Source: Magnimaribacter mokuoloeensis (GTDB lineage Bacteria > Pseudomonadota > Gammaproteobacteria > Magnimaribacterales > Magnimaribacteraceae). Taken from it: 64,000 bases of DNA. Every line of letters starts with the position of its first letter. The stretch's first letter is position 1. The stretch spans positions 1,364,001-1,428,000 of the forward strand of contig CP151794.1 in assembly GCA_041860225.1 (NCBI GenBank), given 5' to 3'. A program made the translations under genes and the position numbers. Positions 16,881 to 25,857 of the stretch are shown here, piece after piece. A model generated the notes under the pieces. That model saw only the letters and a program-made list of their open reading frames with translations. It was not told where the DNA came from and did no database searches.

Positions 16881-17444
16881 TTATTTACGACCCTGATATT
16901 CACCATTTCTTGTATCAATGGTTACTATTTCGCCCTCAGAAACAAACAGTGGCACTTTAACAACTGCCCCTGTTGAAAGAGTGGCCGGTTTTGAACCTCC
17001 GGTTGCGGTATCTCCTTTGACACCTGGATCTGTTTGAGTAACTTCTAGATCTACAAATGTAGGTCCAACTACTGAGATTGGATTATCGTTCCACAAAAGA
17101 ACCTTACAGATATCTTCTTCAGTAACCCATTTTTCTTGATCACCAACCGTATCAGTGCTTACGGGTATTTGTTCGTAAGTATCAGGGTGCATGAAAAACC
17201 AAGCACTTCCATCACTATATAGGAATTGCATATCAAGTTCTTCCACGTCTGCAGCCTCAAGAGACTCTCCTACTTTACAAGTCTTTTCTCCAACTCTTCC
17301 CGTTAGGTAGTTTCTGAATTTAATTTTACTAAAAGCCTGACCTTTACCAGGTTTATTGAATTCTTCTTCAATAATCACACAAGGGTCGCTGTCTATGATG
17401 ATTTTTAGACCCACTTTAAAATCACTAGTTGAATAGGATACCAA
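16881..17444 (-). CDS. efp: Elongation factor P
   Basis: Translation factor that rescues ribosomes stalled at polyproline. The product is 187 residues, three OB/KOW-like domains, with the loop KPGKGQAF and Lys34 at the position that EpmA beta-lysylates in gammaproteobacteria. The modification genes are not in this window. The C-terminal segment IDTRNGEYQGR is typical of EF-P. It lies between psd and argS. Confidence 0.96.
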   Translation of the reverse strand: MVSYSTSDFKVGLKIIIDSDPCVIIEEEFNKPGKGQAFSKIKFRNYLTGRVGEKTCKVGESLEAADVEELDMQFLYSDGSAWFFMHPDTYEQIPVSTDTVGDQEKWVTEEDICKVLLWNDNPISVVGPTFVDLEVTQTDPGVKGDTATGGSKPATLSTGAVVKVPLFVSEGEIVTIDTRNGEYQGRK

Positions 17445-17453
17445 TTTTATTCC

Positions 17454-18284
17454 TTATATATTTTTTAACGAAACCAATTTATTACCAAATTTTACTAGCA
17501 TATTTTCTTTCAAGGAATCTAAATCTAATTTTCTTGAGTCTTCAAAAAGAAGAATGACAGTTGAGCCCATCCTAAAGTGCGCTAATTCATCTCCTTTGTT
17601 TATTTGTTTTTTTTGACCGGGTCCTTTGTTCCATTCTTGGATTAGTTTCTTTCTAGAAGAATTTTCATCAGTGCTCCAGAAGGGGACAATGCTGCCAACC
17701 ACCGAAGCTCCTACTGAAACAAGAGAGTATTTGAAACCATCTGAATTAATTTGTAAGACAGACCTCTCATTTTTAATATAAAGATAAGGTATAGATTCTT
17801 GTGCTTTCTTATTTACACTATAGAGAGATGTTCCTAAATGCTTGGAATCAGTTATTTGTCCACCAAAAGGGCAATGTATCCTGTGATAGTCTGTAGGGGC
17901 TAAATAAACAGTTATGAAGTAACCTCCGCTGTAGAGAGATTTGTAATCTCTTCCAATTAAATCCTCTAGTGCATAATTAAACTTCTTTGCCTGGATTAGC
18001 TGCCCTTCTTCAATCAATCCATGATCAACTATTTCTCCATCAACAGGAGAAATAAAGGCCGTATCTGCATTATCGATAACTCTAGAGCCTTGTTTTAGTT
18101 TTCTTGTAAAAAATTCATTATATGAACTATATTTTTCTATATCAGAATATATGGCTTCATTAAGATCGGGCTTATAGACCCATATAAAACCCTTTATCAG
18201 AAGATTTTTAATGATTCTGACCTTGCTGTTTGCAAGCAGGCCCAGTAAGAGAGTTAGAAATAAATGAGGAACTAGTTTATGCAT
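17454..18284 (-). CDS. psd: Phosphatidylserine decarboxylase proenzyme
   Basis: Membrane-associated pyruvoyl enzyme that makes phosphatidylethanolamine. The product is 276 residues. It contains FFTRKLKQGSR, the SPVDGEIVDHG segment, DYHRIHCPFGG (active-site His) and the self-cleavage site MGST near residue 239-242, where the Ser becomes the pyruvoyl group. Cleavage would give a large beta and a short alpha chain of about 36 residues. The N-terminal hydrophobic stretch (6-18) likely anchors it at the inner membrane. Confidence 0.94.
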   Translation of the reverse strand: MHKLVPHLFLTLLLGLLANSKVRIIKNLLIKGFIWVYKPDLNEAIYSDIEKYSSYNEFFTRKLKQGSRVIDNADTAFISPVDGEIVDHGLIEEGQLIQAKKFNYALEDLIGRDYKSLYSGGYFITVYLAPTDYHRIHCPFGGQITDSKHLGTSLYSVNKKAQESIPYLYIKNERSVLQINSDGFKYSLVSVGASVVGSIVPFWSTDENSSRKKLIQEWNKGPGQKKQINKGDELAHFRMGSTVILLFEDSRKLDLDSLKENMLVKFGNKLVSLKNI

Positions 18285-18325
18285 TATCTCTATAAAGTAG
18301 TGAATAAGTTTGACATTGTATCGAT

Positions 18326-19060
18326 TTATTTCTGGTATTCAGGAAACTTGGTTAGCAACTGTTGTTCAATTTGAGGAATTAATTTTTTATAAAAAATTAA
18401 TATAGTGACTATTAAGCCTAAGATTGACCACTGGGAACCAACACCGCTTAATGCCAGGACATGAAGACCTGAAAACATCAAAAGCAGGCCCGTTAAGTTT
18501 GGATGTCTCAAATAATCCCATAACCCAGTAGTTATCAAATTATCACCTTTTTTCCTGGCATTCTTAATTTGTCTTTCATAGATGAATTCAATAGATATTC
18601 CCAATATACATAGAGAAATTCCTAGTATGTCTAGATAGTTTAATGACGAGTATCCTGATAAATAATTAAGCGAAAATACAGAACTGAAACAGATGATCTG
18701 AATAAGAGATATTTTTAAAATGGTACATAAGATAGTAAAAAATTGCTTTTTGTAAATTGAGTCTCTAATGGACTGGAGAATCTCTTTTAACAGAGTGGCT
18801 TTTATTGATTTATAACTGCTAAAAGATTTTAAACACCATAAAATTACCATTAAATTAGCAAATAACTGCCTTTGAGAAATTTCTGCTATTTGTAACTGAA
18901 ATTGAATTGCTAAGCTTACAAACAAACTCAATAGAATGGGTAAGAACAAGAATTTTAATAATCTTCTCGGACTTTTTTTATTGATACTGCTTAATATCAA
19001 AGCTATCAACAATATTGAGTTAAAGAAAAATAATATGAATATAAAAACAAAATTTGACAT
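18326..19060 (-). CDS. DUF1295 / steroid 5-alpha-reductase-like membrane protein
   Basis: Integral membrane protein of 244 residues with about six hydrophobic segments. The C-terminal motif GDNLITTGLWDYLRHPNLTG matches the NADPH/SAM-binding end of the DUF1295, isoprenylcysteine methyltransferase and 5-alpha-reductase group. Substrate unknown. A second, better conserved DUF1295 protein is encoded at 40538-41407. It is first in the minus-strand run leading to psd, with a 41-bp gap between them. Confidence 0.8.
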   Translation of the reverse strand: MSNFVFIFILFFFNSILLIALILSSINKKSPRRLLKFLFLPILLSLFVSLAIQFQLQIAEISQRQLFANLMVILWCLKSFSSYKSIKATLLKEILQSIRDSIYKKQFFTILCTILKISLIQIICFSSVFSLNYLSGYSSLNYLDILGISLCILGISIEFIYERQIKNARKKGDNLITTGLWDYLRHPNLTGLLLMFSGLHVLALSGVGSQWSILGLIVTILIFYKKLIPQIEQQLLTKFPEYQK

Positions 19061-19096
19061 CTGTTAAGTTTTCATAAAGTTAGATTTTTTTTGGCA

Positions 19097-19125
19097 TTGC
19101 ATTGAGTCTTATTTATCTCTATAGT
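19097..19125 (+). promoter_or_regulatory. Candidate promoter of the TonB energy operon
   Basis: TTGCAT (19097-19102) and TATAGT (19120-19125) are separated by 17 bp. The -10 matches five of six consensus bases and the -35 three of six. Transcription would begin near 19132, at the first base of the structured leader. It lies in the 174-bp gap between the divergent DUF1295 gene and the DUF3450 gene. Confidence 0.5.
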
Positions 19126-19132
19126 TTAACCG

Positions 19133-19196
19133 TTCGCAACCGGGGAAGGTGAAAATATGTGCTTGCAAAGCACATTTGTTTCATCTACTTTGCGAA
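19133..19196 (+). promoter_or_regulatory. Structured 5' leader of the TonB energy operon
   Basis: Three nested complementary segments build one long hairpin: TTCGCAA (19133-19139) with TTGCGAA (19190-19196), GGTGAAA (19148-19154) with TTTCATC (19179-19185, one G-U), and ATGTGCTT (19157-19164) with AAGCACAT (19168-19175) around a GCA loop. An internal loop of CCGGGGAA faces TAC(T). The ribosome site AGGAGA (19224-19229) and ATG (19235) lie outside the fold. No known riboswitch class recognised. Could be a regulatory leader, an mRNA-stabilising hairpin or a small RNA. Confidence 0.6.
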
Positions 19197-19234
19197 TAGA
19201 TTAAATAAGAATTTTTAGAAATTAGGAGATAGCT

Positions 19235-19999
19235 ATGACGCGTCTTTGTAAATTTGTTTTCGTGCTGGCCAGTATTTCAGTTTCAGGCCTTGTGTTTAGT
19301 GATCAAATCCAGCCCCTATTAGACGTTGGAGCCGCTAGGCAGGTTGCCGAGAAAACATCTCAGTCAAAAATTGATGAAATGGATGAACAGACTTCAGTGA
19401 TAATAAGTGAGTTCAAAACAGTCAGTAAACAAATAGAAGGTTTGAGAGTTTATAACGCTCAAATGAGACAACAAATTCAGCGTCAAGAAGAACGTCTGAA
19501 AGAAATAGATAGAACTCTAAAAGAAGCTCAAGTTATGCAAAGACAAATCCCACCTTTCACAAGAAGAATGCTTGCTGGAGTGGAAACATCTATTGAGTTG
19601 GATTTACCTTTCCATTTAGCTGAGAGGAAAGAGCGTATAGCTTTTGCTAAAGCTGCTCTTGATAATCCAACTGTATCTCCAGCTGAAGGCTTAAGGCAGG
19701 TTCTAGAAGCTTTCAATGTAGAAGCAGAATACGGAAGAAAAATTGATGCTTATAAAGATAGTATCGTAATAGATGGTGAGCTCAGAGAAGGAAATATTCT
19801 CAGAGTTGGCAGGCTTGCTATGGTATTCCAAACAGCTGATGAGACTCAAACCCATGCTTGGAATAATGCCACAAGATCTTGGGAAGAGCTCGATAATAGT
19901 TATAGAAATCCTACCAAGAGAGGCTTAAGAATAGCAAATAAGCTAGCTACGGTTGATCTAATGGAACTTCCTTTACCAGCAGCAACAGAGGCAAACTAA
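19235..19999 (+). CDS. DUF3450 periplasmic coiled-coil protein of TonB2-type system
   Basis: Protein of 254 residues with a Sec signal peptide (about 1-22, cleavage near VFSDQ). A long coiled coil (about 35-100, rich in Q, E and R: QIQRQEERLKEIDRTLKEAQ) is followed by a DUF3450 domain with RRMLAGVE and DLPFHLAERKERI. Family members occur as the first gene of TonB2 clusters in Vibrio, Shewanella and other marine Gammaproteobacteria. A good AGGAGA ribosome site precedes the ATG. The exbB-like gene follows one base after the stop, so the operon is tight. Confidence 0.9.
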   Translation: MTRLCKFVFVLASISVSGLVFSDQIQPLLDVGAARQVAEKTSQSKIDEMDEQTSVIISEFKTVSKQIEGLRVYNAQMRQQIQRQEERLKEIDRTLKEAQVMQRQIPPFTRRMLAGVETSIELDLPFHLAERKERIAFAKAALDNPTVSPAEGLRQVLEAFNVEAEYGRKIDAYKDSIVIDGELREGNILRVGRLAMVFQTADETQTHAWNNATRSWEELDNSYRNPTKRGLRIANKLATVDLMELPLPAATEAN

Positions 20000-20000
20000 A

Positions 20001-21392
20001 ATGAAAAAAATTAAACTTTTTATATTGATACTTAGCCTCGGGCTAGTCTCTTCCTCGTCATTTTCTGAAGAAGGTGAAGAAGAAGCAGTTCAACCTTCCA
20101 ACCCTCAAGAACTTTTAGAAATTGTTAAACAAGGACAATTTGCTGATACTCAACAACAGAGAGAAAGAGAAGCACAATTCCGAAACGAAAAAAATAGACA
20201 AGCAAAACTTCTTTCTGACGCAAAAGATGAAAGAGCAAGGCTAGAGAGAGAAGCAGCTAGGCTTGAGCAGAAATTTGAAGCTAACGAAGTGTTATTGGTA
20301 GTTGCGGAAGAACAGTTAAGAGAAAGGTTAGGTTCTCTTAATGAGATATTTGGTCATCTAGCTGGAAACACTACTGAAGCTCGTAACATTATGGAGCAAT
20401 CTATCACTGCTGCCCAATTCGGTAAGGAAAGAGAAGAATTTATGACAGCCTTAGGTTCAAAAATGAATGAGGGTATCAAATTAGCTTCGATAGAAGAACT
20501 TGAAACTTTATGGTACGAACTACAAAGAGAGATTAATGCTTCCGGCGAGGTGGTTAAGTTTAATACCGAAGTAATAACCACTGATGGAAATGTTGAAAAT
20601 AGAGACGTAGTCAGGGTTGGTAACTTTAATGTTGTATCTGATGGTCAGTATCTAACTTATTCACCATCTCGTGGTACTTATTCTGAACTCCCTTCACAAC
20701 CTGCTGGAAGGTACACCTCTCAAACTTCAGATATCCTTAATGGCGATGCTTTTCCTGTTCAATTTGCTGTTGACCCAACTGGACCTCAAGGTGGGTCTTT
20801 GCTTGCTAGTTTGATATCTATGCCAAGCACATGGGGCAAAATGCAAGAGGGTGGTCCGGTCGGTTATATGCTTATGGCAATTGGACTTTTAGCAACTGCT
20901 TTATTTATATGGAGATTCTATGAACTCTGGAATATAAGGGGTGGTGTTATAGCCCAATCTACTTCTTCAACTTTAAGTAACGATAATGCTCTTGGAAGAA
21001 TCCTTAAGATAGCTGAAGATGATAAAGAAGCTGATACGGAAACCCTGGAGCTGAAGATGGCTGAACAGATTCTGAAAGAAAGACCAACTGTTGAGGGCTT
21101 AAATTGGGTCCTGAAGATTGTCTCAGTTGTTGCACCTTTGATGGGGCTGTTTGGAACAATTATCGGTATGATAGAAACATTCACTATGATTACATTGTTC
21201 GGAACCGGCGATCCTAAAACAATGGCGAGTGGTATATCCACTGCTCTAGTAACAACATGGCTAGGACTGATGGTCGCTATTCCAACTACTTTTATGTACG
21301 CAACTGTAAATAATATTTCTAGAGGAATATTAGGCACTATTGAAGAATCAAGTACCGGTATGGCAGCTAAAAGGTCAGAAGGAACGAGTTAA
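20001..21392 (+). CDS. MotA/TolQ/ExbB proton channel with long periplasmic N-terminal domain (TtpC-like)
   Basis: Protein of 463 residues: signal peptide (1-22), a charged coiled-coil periplasmic domain (about 35-110) and a beta-rich part similar to the DUF3450 partner (VVRVGNFNVVSDG), then a C-terminal ExbB-type channel domain (about 285-455) with helices at GYMLMAIGLLATALFIWRF, VAPLMGLFGTIIGMIETF and the last helix near LVTTWLGLMVAIPTT. The layout matches TtpC of the Vibrio TonB2 system, which is needed besides ExbB for energy transfer to TonB. Confidence 0.9.
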   Translation: MKKIKLFILILSLGLVSSSSFSEEGEEEAVQPSNPQELLEIVKQGQFADTQQQREREAQFRNEKNRQAKLLSDAKDERARLEREAARLEQKFEANEVLLVVAEEQLRERLGSLNEIFGHLAGNTTEARNIMEQSITAAQFGKEREEFMTALGSKMNEGIKLASIEELETLWYELQREINASGEVVKFNTEVITTDGNVENRDVVRVGNFNVVSDGQYLTYSPSRGTYSELPSQPAGRYTSQTSDILNGDAFPVQFAVDPTGPQGGSLLASLISMPSTWGKMQEGGPVGYMLMAIGLLATALFIWRFYELWNIRGGVIAQSTSSTLSNDNALGRILKIAEDDKEADTETLELKMAEQILKERPTVEGLNWVLKIVSVVAPLMGLFGTIIGMIETFTMITLFGTGDPKTMASGISTALVTTWLGLMVAIPTTFMYATVNNISRGILGTIEESSTGMAAKRSEGTS

Positions 21393-21413
21393 GACTCACT
21401 GAAGAAGTAAAGA

Positions 21414-21938
21414 ATGCAATTTTTTTATAACTTTTCAGATGCTTTATTTGCTTTTATGCAAAGGGGTGGAGATGTACTCTATCTTATAGGTCTTCTTGCA
21501 TTTGTTATGTGGTTTCTAATATTCGAAAGAATGTGGTTTTATTTTTACACTCACAAAACTTATGTTGGTCAATCTATGAATGAATGGAGTCAAAGACAAG
21601 ATAAAAGTTCTTGGAATTCTAAGGCGATAAGGGACATGCTGATTTCCGAAAATGAGATAAGAATTGATAAGAATCTTGGCTTGATTAAGATGTGTGTCGG
21701 TATTGCACCTCTTTTTGGACTATTTGGAACCATTACAGGAATGATAGAGGTTTTCCACTTGCTTGCTGTAACGGGTGGTGGAGATGCTAAGGCGATGGCT
21801 GGAGGAGTATCTAGGTCAACGATACCTGCTATGGCTGGACTTGCAGTGGCATTAACAGGAACGCTTGCTAATCAATTCTTAGTTAATAGAGCGCAAAAGG
21901 AAAAAGACATGCTGGTTGATCAGCTGGTCGCAGAATAG
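21414..21938 (+). CDS. exbB: ExbB-type biopolymer transport proton channel
   Basis: Second MotA/TolQ/ExbB protein of the cluster, 174 residues, with three membrane helices and no periplasmic extension. The channel motif IAPLFGLFGTITGMIEVF is followed by the family's Gly/Ala-rich helix SRSTIPAMAGLAVALTGTLANQ. It should form the pentameric proton channel with ExbD dimers next door. The ribosome site is not conspicuous; the gap from the previous gene is 21 bp. Confidence 0.93.
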   Translation: MQFFYNFSDALFAFMQRGGDVLYLIGLLAFVMWFLIFERMWFYFYTHKTYVGQSMNEWSQRQDKSSWNSKAIRDMLISENEIRIDKNLGLIKMCVGIAPLFGLFGTITGMIEVFHLLAVTGGGDAKAMAGGVSRSTIPAMAGLAVALTGTLANQFLVNRAQKEKDMLVDQLVAE

Positions 21939-21947
21939 GAATATATT

Positions 21948-22358
21948 ATGAGAAGATCACCAATTAGTAGTGCAGTAGCTGAGGAAGAAGATATCAATTT
22001 AACACCAATGTTAGATGTTGTTTTTATTCTTCTAATTTTCTTTATCGTAACTGCAAATTTCATTAAAGAACCAGGCCTAGAAGTAAATAGACCTGATGCA
22101 GAAACCTCAAATATTCAAGAGAATGCTGCTATTTTGATAGCAATCGGAGCTACAAATGATATCTGGATTGATGGCAGAAGAGTTGATGTCAGGCAGGTAA
22201 AAGCAAATATAACCAAACTCTTGGCTGATAATCCTCAAGGTTCTGTAGTTATTCAGGCCGATGAGAAGGCGCAAGCTGATGCCATAATCCAAGTTATGGA
22301 CCAGTCTAGAGAAGCCGGAGTTTATGCAATTTCATTAGCATCTGAACCTAAGTTTTAA
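21948..22358 (+). CDS. exbD: ExbD/TolR family biopolymer transport protein
   Basis: Protein of 136 residues with a short cytoplasmic N terminus, one membrane helix (MLDVVFILLIFFIVTANF) carrying the conserved proton-carrying Asp in NLTPMLDVVF, and a periplasmic domain ending DQSREAGVYAISLASEP. It partners the ExbB proteins encoded upstream. The spacing to neighbours is 9 and 5 bp. Confidence 0.95.
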   Translation: MRRSPISSAVAEEEDINLTPMLDVVFILLIFFIVTANFIKEPGLEVNRPDAETSNIQENAAILIAIGATNDIWIDGRRVDVRQVKANITKLLADNPQGSVVIQADEKAQADAIIQVMDQSREAGVYAISLASEPKF

Positions 22359-22363
22359 TTTTT

Positions 22364-23005
22364 ATGGGATTTTTTGCAGAACAAAATCTTAAAATGTTAG
22401 GGACAACTCTAACAGGTTCTCTTTTATTGACGGTTGCAATATTTTATACAATGCAATGGCTAATAGATGTTGGTGACGTTGAGTTAAACGATAAATCTAT
22501 AAAGATTGCCGATGTAACCATGCCGGAAAGAGAGCTAGAGCTCATGATGGATATGGAAAGACCTCAAGAGGAAGAGCCGCCTCCAGAGACAATGCCACCA
22601 GAATTTGATATGACTCCTCCGGCTGATTTGGATACTTCAGCTGCTAGGCCAAATTTAGGCTTTAAAGGAAAAAAAGCAGGTGTTTTTGCAGATGGATCTT
22701 ACGTGCCTATATTTCAGGTACCTCCAGTATATCCTAGAAGAGCTTTAGAAAGGGGAATTGAGGGTTGCGTGATGCTCAAGTTTACAGTAACTAAAGTTGG
22801 TTCTACAAAAGAACCAGAAGTTGAATGGGCTGTTCCTCCAGGAATTTTTGATAGAGCTGCAATGAGATCAGCTTTGAAATATAAATATAAACCTCAGATC
22901 AGAGACGGTGAGGCTATTGAAGTACCTAATGTAAGAACAATTATTGTTTTTAAAATAGATGACCCCAGTAAGCCTGCTGATTACACACCTGAGGGATGTG
23001 CGTAG
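22364..23005 (+). CDS. tonB: TonB energy transducer
   Basis: Protein of 213 residues: an N-terminal membrane anchor (about 12-32), a Pro/Glu-rich spacer (about 63-90, with EEEPPPETMPP and MTPPAD), and a C-terminal TonB domain with the signature PVYPRRALERGIEGCVMLKFTV. The short spacer is typical of TonB2-type proteins. It couples the ExbB/ExbD proton channel to outer-membrane TonB-dependent receptors, none of which is encoded in this window. Confidence 0.93.
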   Translation: MGFFAEQNLKMLGTTLTGSLLLTVAIFYTMQWLIDVGDVELNDKSIKIADVTMPERELELMMDMERPQEEEPPPETMPPEFDMTPPADLDTSAARPNLGFKGKKAGVFADGSYVPIFQVPPVYPRRALERGIEGCVMLKFTVTKVGSTKEPEVEWAVPPGIFDRAAMRSALKYKYKPQIRDGEAIEVPNVRTIIVFKIDDPSKPADYTPEGCA

Positions 23006-23011
23006 ATAGTT

Positions 23012-24475
23012 ATGATTAGATTAGGTTATCCATTAAAAATTTTTCTTATAGCAACAGTAATAAGTTTGTTGCCAGTTACTTTGGGGGTTGCACCTTTGGA
23101 CTATAAAGGAAGTTCTATAGAAGCAGCAGAGGATGATAACAAGAAGAAGAAAAAAAGAAGAAGAACAAAACTACCCAGTAAAAAGATGCAAAGAATTTTG
23201 CAAACTATTGTGCCTTTTATTGAGGCAGAACAATGGAATGAAGCACTATTGGCATTAGAGCCAGTTGCTGCCGTAGACTCAAAATTTACTAGTACCGACA
23301 GATCCAAAATGTATTACTACAGGGGGTATATATATTTTTCTAAAGAGCAGTATGGAATGGCTGAAACTGCTTATAAAAATCTAATTGCTGAAGAGGATTC
23401 AAGCGATCAAGAAAGACAGGGTGCCATATATTCCTTATCTCAACTTAGGTACATAGCTGAGGATTACAAAGGTTCCATAAGCTACTTATTAGAGTGGTTA
23501 GATAACGAAGAAGAGCCAAGCTCAGATGGTTATGGACTTCTTGCTCAAGCTTATTACCAAGTTGAAGAGTTTCAAAAGTCTGTTGAAGCAATTGATACTG
23601 CAATAGAAATACAAGAATCACGAGATATTGCTATAAAAGTTCCTGTTCTTGATGCTGAAGGAAATGAAACGGGAGAGATGATTGAAACAGGAGAAACTCG
23701 CAAAGGAGTTGCAAAAGAAAATCATTATTTGCTAAAAATGGCGCTTTACTCCGAATTAAAAAAGGATCTTGAAGTTTTACCAATATATGAAATATTGGTT
23801 CAGCATTATCCAAAAAAACGCTATTGGACCAACCTTTCTGGTCTCTACGGACAAAAAGATAGGCAAATGGATCAAATGGGCGCATTAGAAGCAGCTTATG
23901 ATGACAGATTGTTAGACAAGCAAAGAGAGTTTACGGCACTTTCACAGCTTCTATTTATGTTCGAAAACCCTCGTAAGGCGGCTAGAGTTATAGAGGACGG
24001 TCTCAATCAAGGAATAGTTAAAAAAGAAGAAAAAACTTTAAAAGCTGCAGCTCAATATTGGCACGCTGCTAAAGAACTAGAAAGGGCTAAACCTTATTAT
24101 CAACAAGCTGCAACAAAATCTAAAGAAGGTGAACTCTTTATATTCCTTGGGCAGGTACACTTTAGTCTAGATGAATTTGATAAGGCTGAGAAAGCCATTC
24201 AGCAAGGTATAAAGAAAGGTAAGCTAAAAGACGAAGCTGCCGCTTATATGCTTTTGGGCCAAATTAACTTTGAAAATCAAAAGTGGGAATCAGCTATTGA
24301 GTCATTCAGAAAATGCATTGATGTAGCTGAAAGACAGTTTGATGATAAAAAAGAAAAGCAGAAAGAGAAAAAGAAAAGAGTTCAAGATCAGGCTAGAAAA
24401 TGGGTAACTTATACAGAGGGTGAAGAAGAAAGAGTTGAGGCCTTGAAGCTCAAGAGAAAAGCGCTGGGCGTCTAA
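23012..24475 (+). CDS. Secreted tetratricopeptide-repeat protein of TonB2-type cluster
   Basis: Protein of 487 residues with an N-terminal hydrophobic export segment (about 8-28), a strongly basic stretch just after it (KKKKKRRRTK), and several TPR units through the rest (for example around 88-120, 165-200, 345-380 and 405-440). Such a TPR protein is often the last gene of TonB2 clusters and probably scaffolds the complex in the periplasm. Its 3' end shares CTAA with the convergent folA gene. Confidence 0.85.
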   Translation: MIRLGYPLKIFLIATVISLLPVTLGVAPLDYKGSSIEAAEDDNKKKKKRRRTKLPSKKMQRILQTIVPFIEAEQWNEALLALEPVAAVDSKFTSTDRSKMYYYRGYIYFSKEQYGMAETAYKNLIAEEDSSDQERQGAIYSLSQLRYIAEDYKGSISYLLEWLDNEEEPSSDGYGLLAQAYYQVEEFQKSVEAIDTAIEIQESRDIAIKVPVLDAEGNETGEMIETGETRKGVAKENHYLLKMALYSELKKDLEVLPIYEILVQHYPKKRYWTNLSGLYGQKDRQMDQMGALEAAYDDRLLDKQREFTALSQLLFMFENPRKAARVIEDGLNQGIVKKEEKTLKAAAQYWHAAKELERAKPYYQQAATKSKEGELFIFLGQVHFSLDEFDKAEKAIQQGIKKGKLKDEAAAYMLLGQINFENQKWESAIESFRKCIDVAERQFDDKKEKQKEKKKRVQDQARKWVTYTEGEEERVEALKLKRKALGV

Positions 24476-24954
24476 CTTTTTACATACTCAACGAAGCTAA
24501 ACTCTATTCCACTTTCTGATCTTTCTTGTCTAGAAATTTCTTTCCACAGGCTCTTATCCCACTTAGGGAAGAAAGTATCTGCAGAATCGACTTCTAGCTT
24601 TATTTCGGTAATCAACAATTTTGTTGCCAAAGGAAGAAATTCTTTATAAATATATTCTCCTCCAATAACACTTACTGTTTTGGAGTATTCGATTGCTTCT
24701 TCAAGCGCTTTTTCAGTTGAACTAACTTCAGTCACTCCTTCTCTTCCTTGAATTGACTTAGTCATCACAATATTCTTTCTGTTTGGTAGTGGTCTTCCAA
24801 TAGAATCATAGGTTGCACGACCCATAATTATTGCAGTATTTTCTGTTCTTTCTTTAAAGAACTTAAGGTCTTCTTTTATGTCCCATGGAATTGTTCCATC
24901 TTTACCTATCGCAAGATTTACATCCACAGCAGCGATTAATACTATTTCCATCAA
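24472..24954 (-). CDS. folA: Dihydrofolate reductase
   Basis: NADPH-dependent reduction of dihydrofolate, regenerating the cofactor oxidised by ThyA. The 160-residue product has NLAIGKDGTIPWDIKEDLKFF (substrate loop with the catalytic acid at the usual Asp position), IIMGRATYDSIGRPLPNRKN and VIGGEYIYKEFLP. Its start overlaps the thyA stop by four bases, so the two folate-cycle genes are coupled. Confidence 0.95.
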   Translation of the reverse strand: MMEIVLIAAVDVNLAIGKDGTIPWDIKEDLKFFKERTENTAIIMGRATYDSIGRPLPNRKNIVMTKSIQGREGVTEVSSTEKALEEAIEYSKTVSVIGGEYIYKEFLPLATKLLITEIKLEVDSADTFFPKWDKSLWKEISRQERSESGIEFSFVEYVKS

Positions 24955-25853
24955 ACAGCTATAGGAGCACTTATAAAAGGATGGGGTTTATAATCTACAA
25001 GAGTAAAGTCTTCAAATTCGTAATCAAAAAGATCATCCTTTTTATTGATATTTATGTTGGGCAAAGGATGTGGTTTCCTTGAAAGTTGTTCCTCAACTTG
25101 ATCTAAATGATTAAGGTATATATGTGTATCTCCTAATGAATGAACAAAATCTCCTACTTTTAAACCTGTAACTGAAGCAATCATGTAAGTTAATAAAGCA
25201 TAGGAGGCGATGTTGTAAGGAACCCCTAGGAAGACGTCTGCACTTCTTTGATAAAGCTGACACGATAACCTTCCTTCGCTGACATAAAATTGAAATAAAG
25301 TATGGCAAGGTGGCAGTCCAGACTTAATCATTATAGGTATTTCCTTCGGATTCCAGGCTGAAACTATATGACGCCTTGAATTAGGATTATTCTTTAGGTC
25401 ATCAACAACTAACCTAAGCTGATCAATTCCTTCAAAATCTCTCCATTGCTTTCCATACACGGGCCCTAAATCACCATACTGTTCAGCAAATGCATTATCC
25501 GTTTTGATTAAATCTATGAAGCCAGTTAATTTGTCTTTCCATTCTTGAGAATGCATTTCTATATTCTTAATTTGATTGGTTTCTTCAAGCCAATTTTGAA
25601 AAGGCCATTCATTCCATATGTTTACGTTATTTTCAACTAAATACCTTATATTTGTATCACCTTTTACAAACCAAAGTAGCTCATGAAGGATCGAGTCAAA
25701 GTTTACTTTTTTTGTAGTAACAAGAGGGAAACCATCTTGTAAATTAAACCTCATTTGATAACCAAATATACTAATAGTGCCAGTGCCTGTTCTATCCTCT
25801 TTTTTTGTTCCTTTGGCCTTTATTTCTTTAAGTAAGTCTAAATATTGTTCCAT
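24951..25853 (-). CDS. thyA: Thymidylate synthase
   Basis: Converts dUMP to dTMP with methylene-tetrahydrofolate. The ATG at 25853 (MEQYLDLLKEI) is chosen over an upstream in-frame start at 25901, which would run into the end of lgt; this gives 300 residues. Motifs are KKEDRTGTGTISIFG, the active-site Cys in GLPPCHTLFQFYV, LYQRSADVFLGVPYNIASYALL and GDTHIYLNH. It lies 4 bp after lgt and overlaps folA. Confidence 0.95.
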   Translation of the reverse strand: MEQYLDLLKEIKAKGTKKEDRTGTGTISIFGYQMRFNLQDGFPLVTTKKVNFDSILHELLWFVKGDTNIRYLVENNVNIWNEWPFQNWLEETNQIKNIEMHSQEWKDKLTGFIDLIKTDNAFAEQYGDLGPVYGKQWRDFEGIDQLRLVVDDLKNNPNSRRHIVSAWNPKEIPIMIKSGLPPCHTLFQFYVSEGRLSCQLYQRSADVFLGVPYNIASYALLTYMIASVTGLKVGDFVHSLGDTHIYLNHLDQVEEQLSRKPHPLPNININKKDDLFDYEFEDFTLVDYKPHPFISAPIAV

Positions 25854-25857
25854 CAAT

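Noticed and set aside
19140..19200. Cobalamin riboswitch in the TonB operon leader (GGGGAAGGTGAAAA resembles part of one)
   Set aside because: The B12 box and the remaining conserved elements are missing, and the element is too short.
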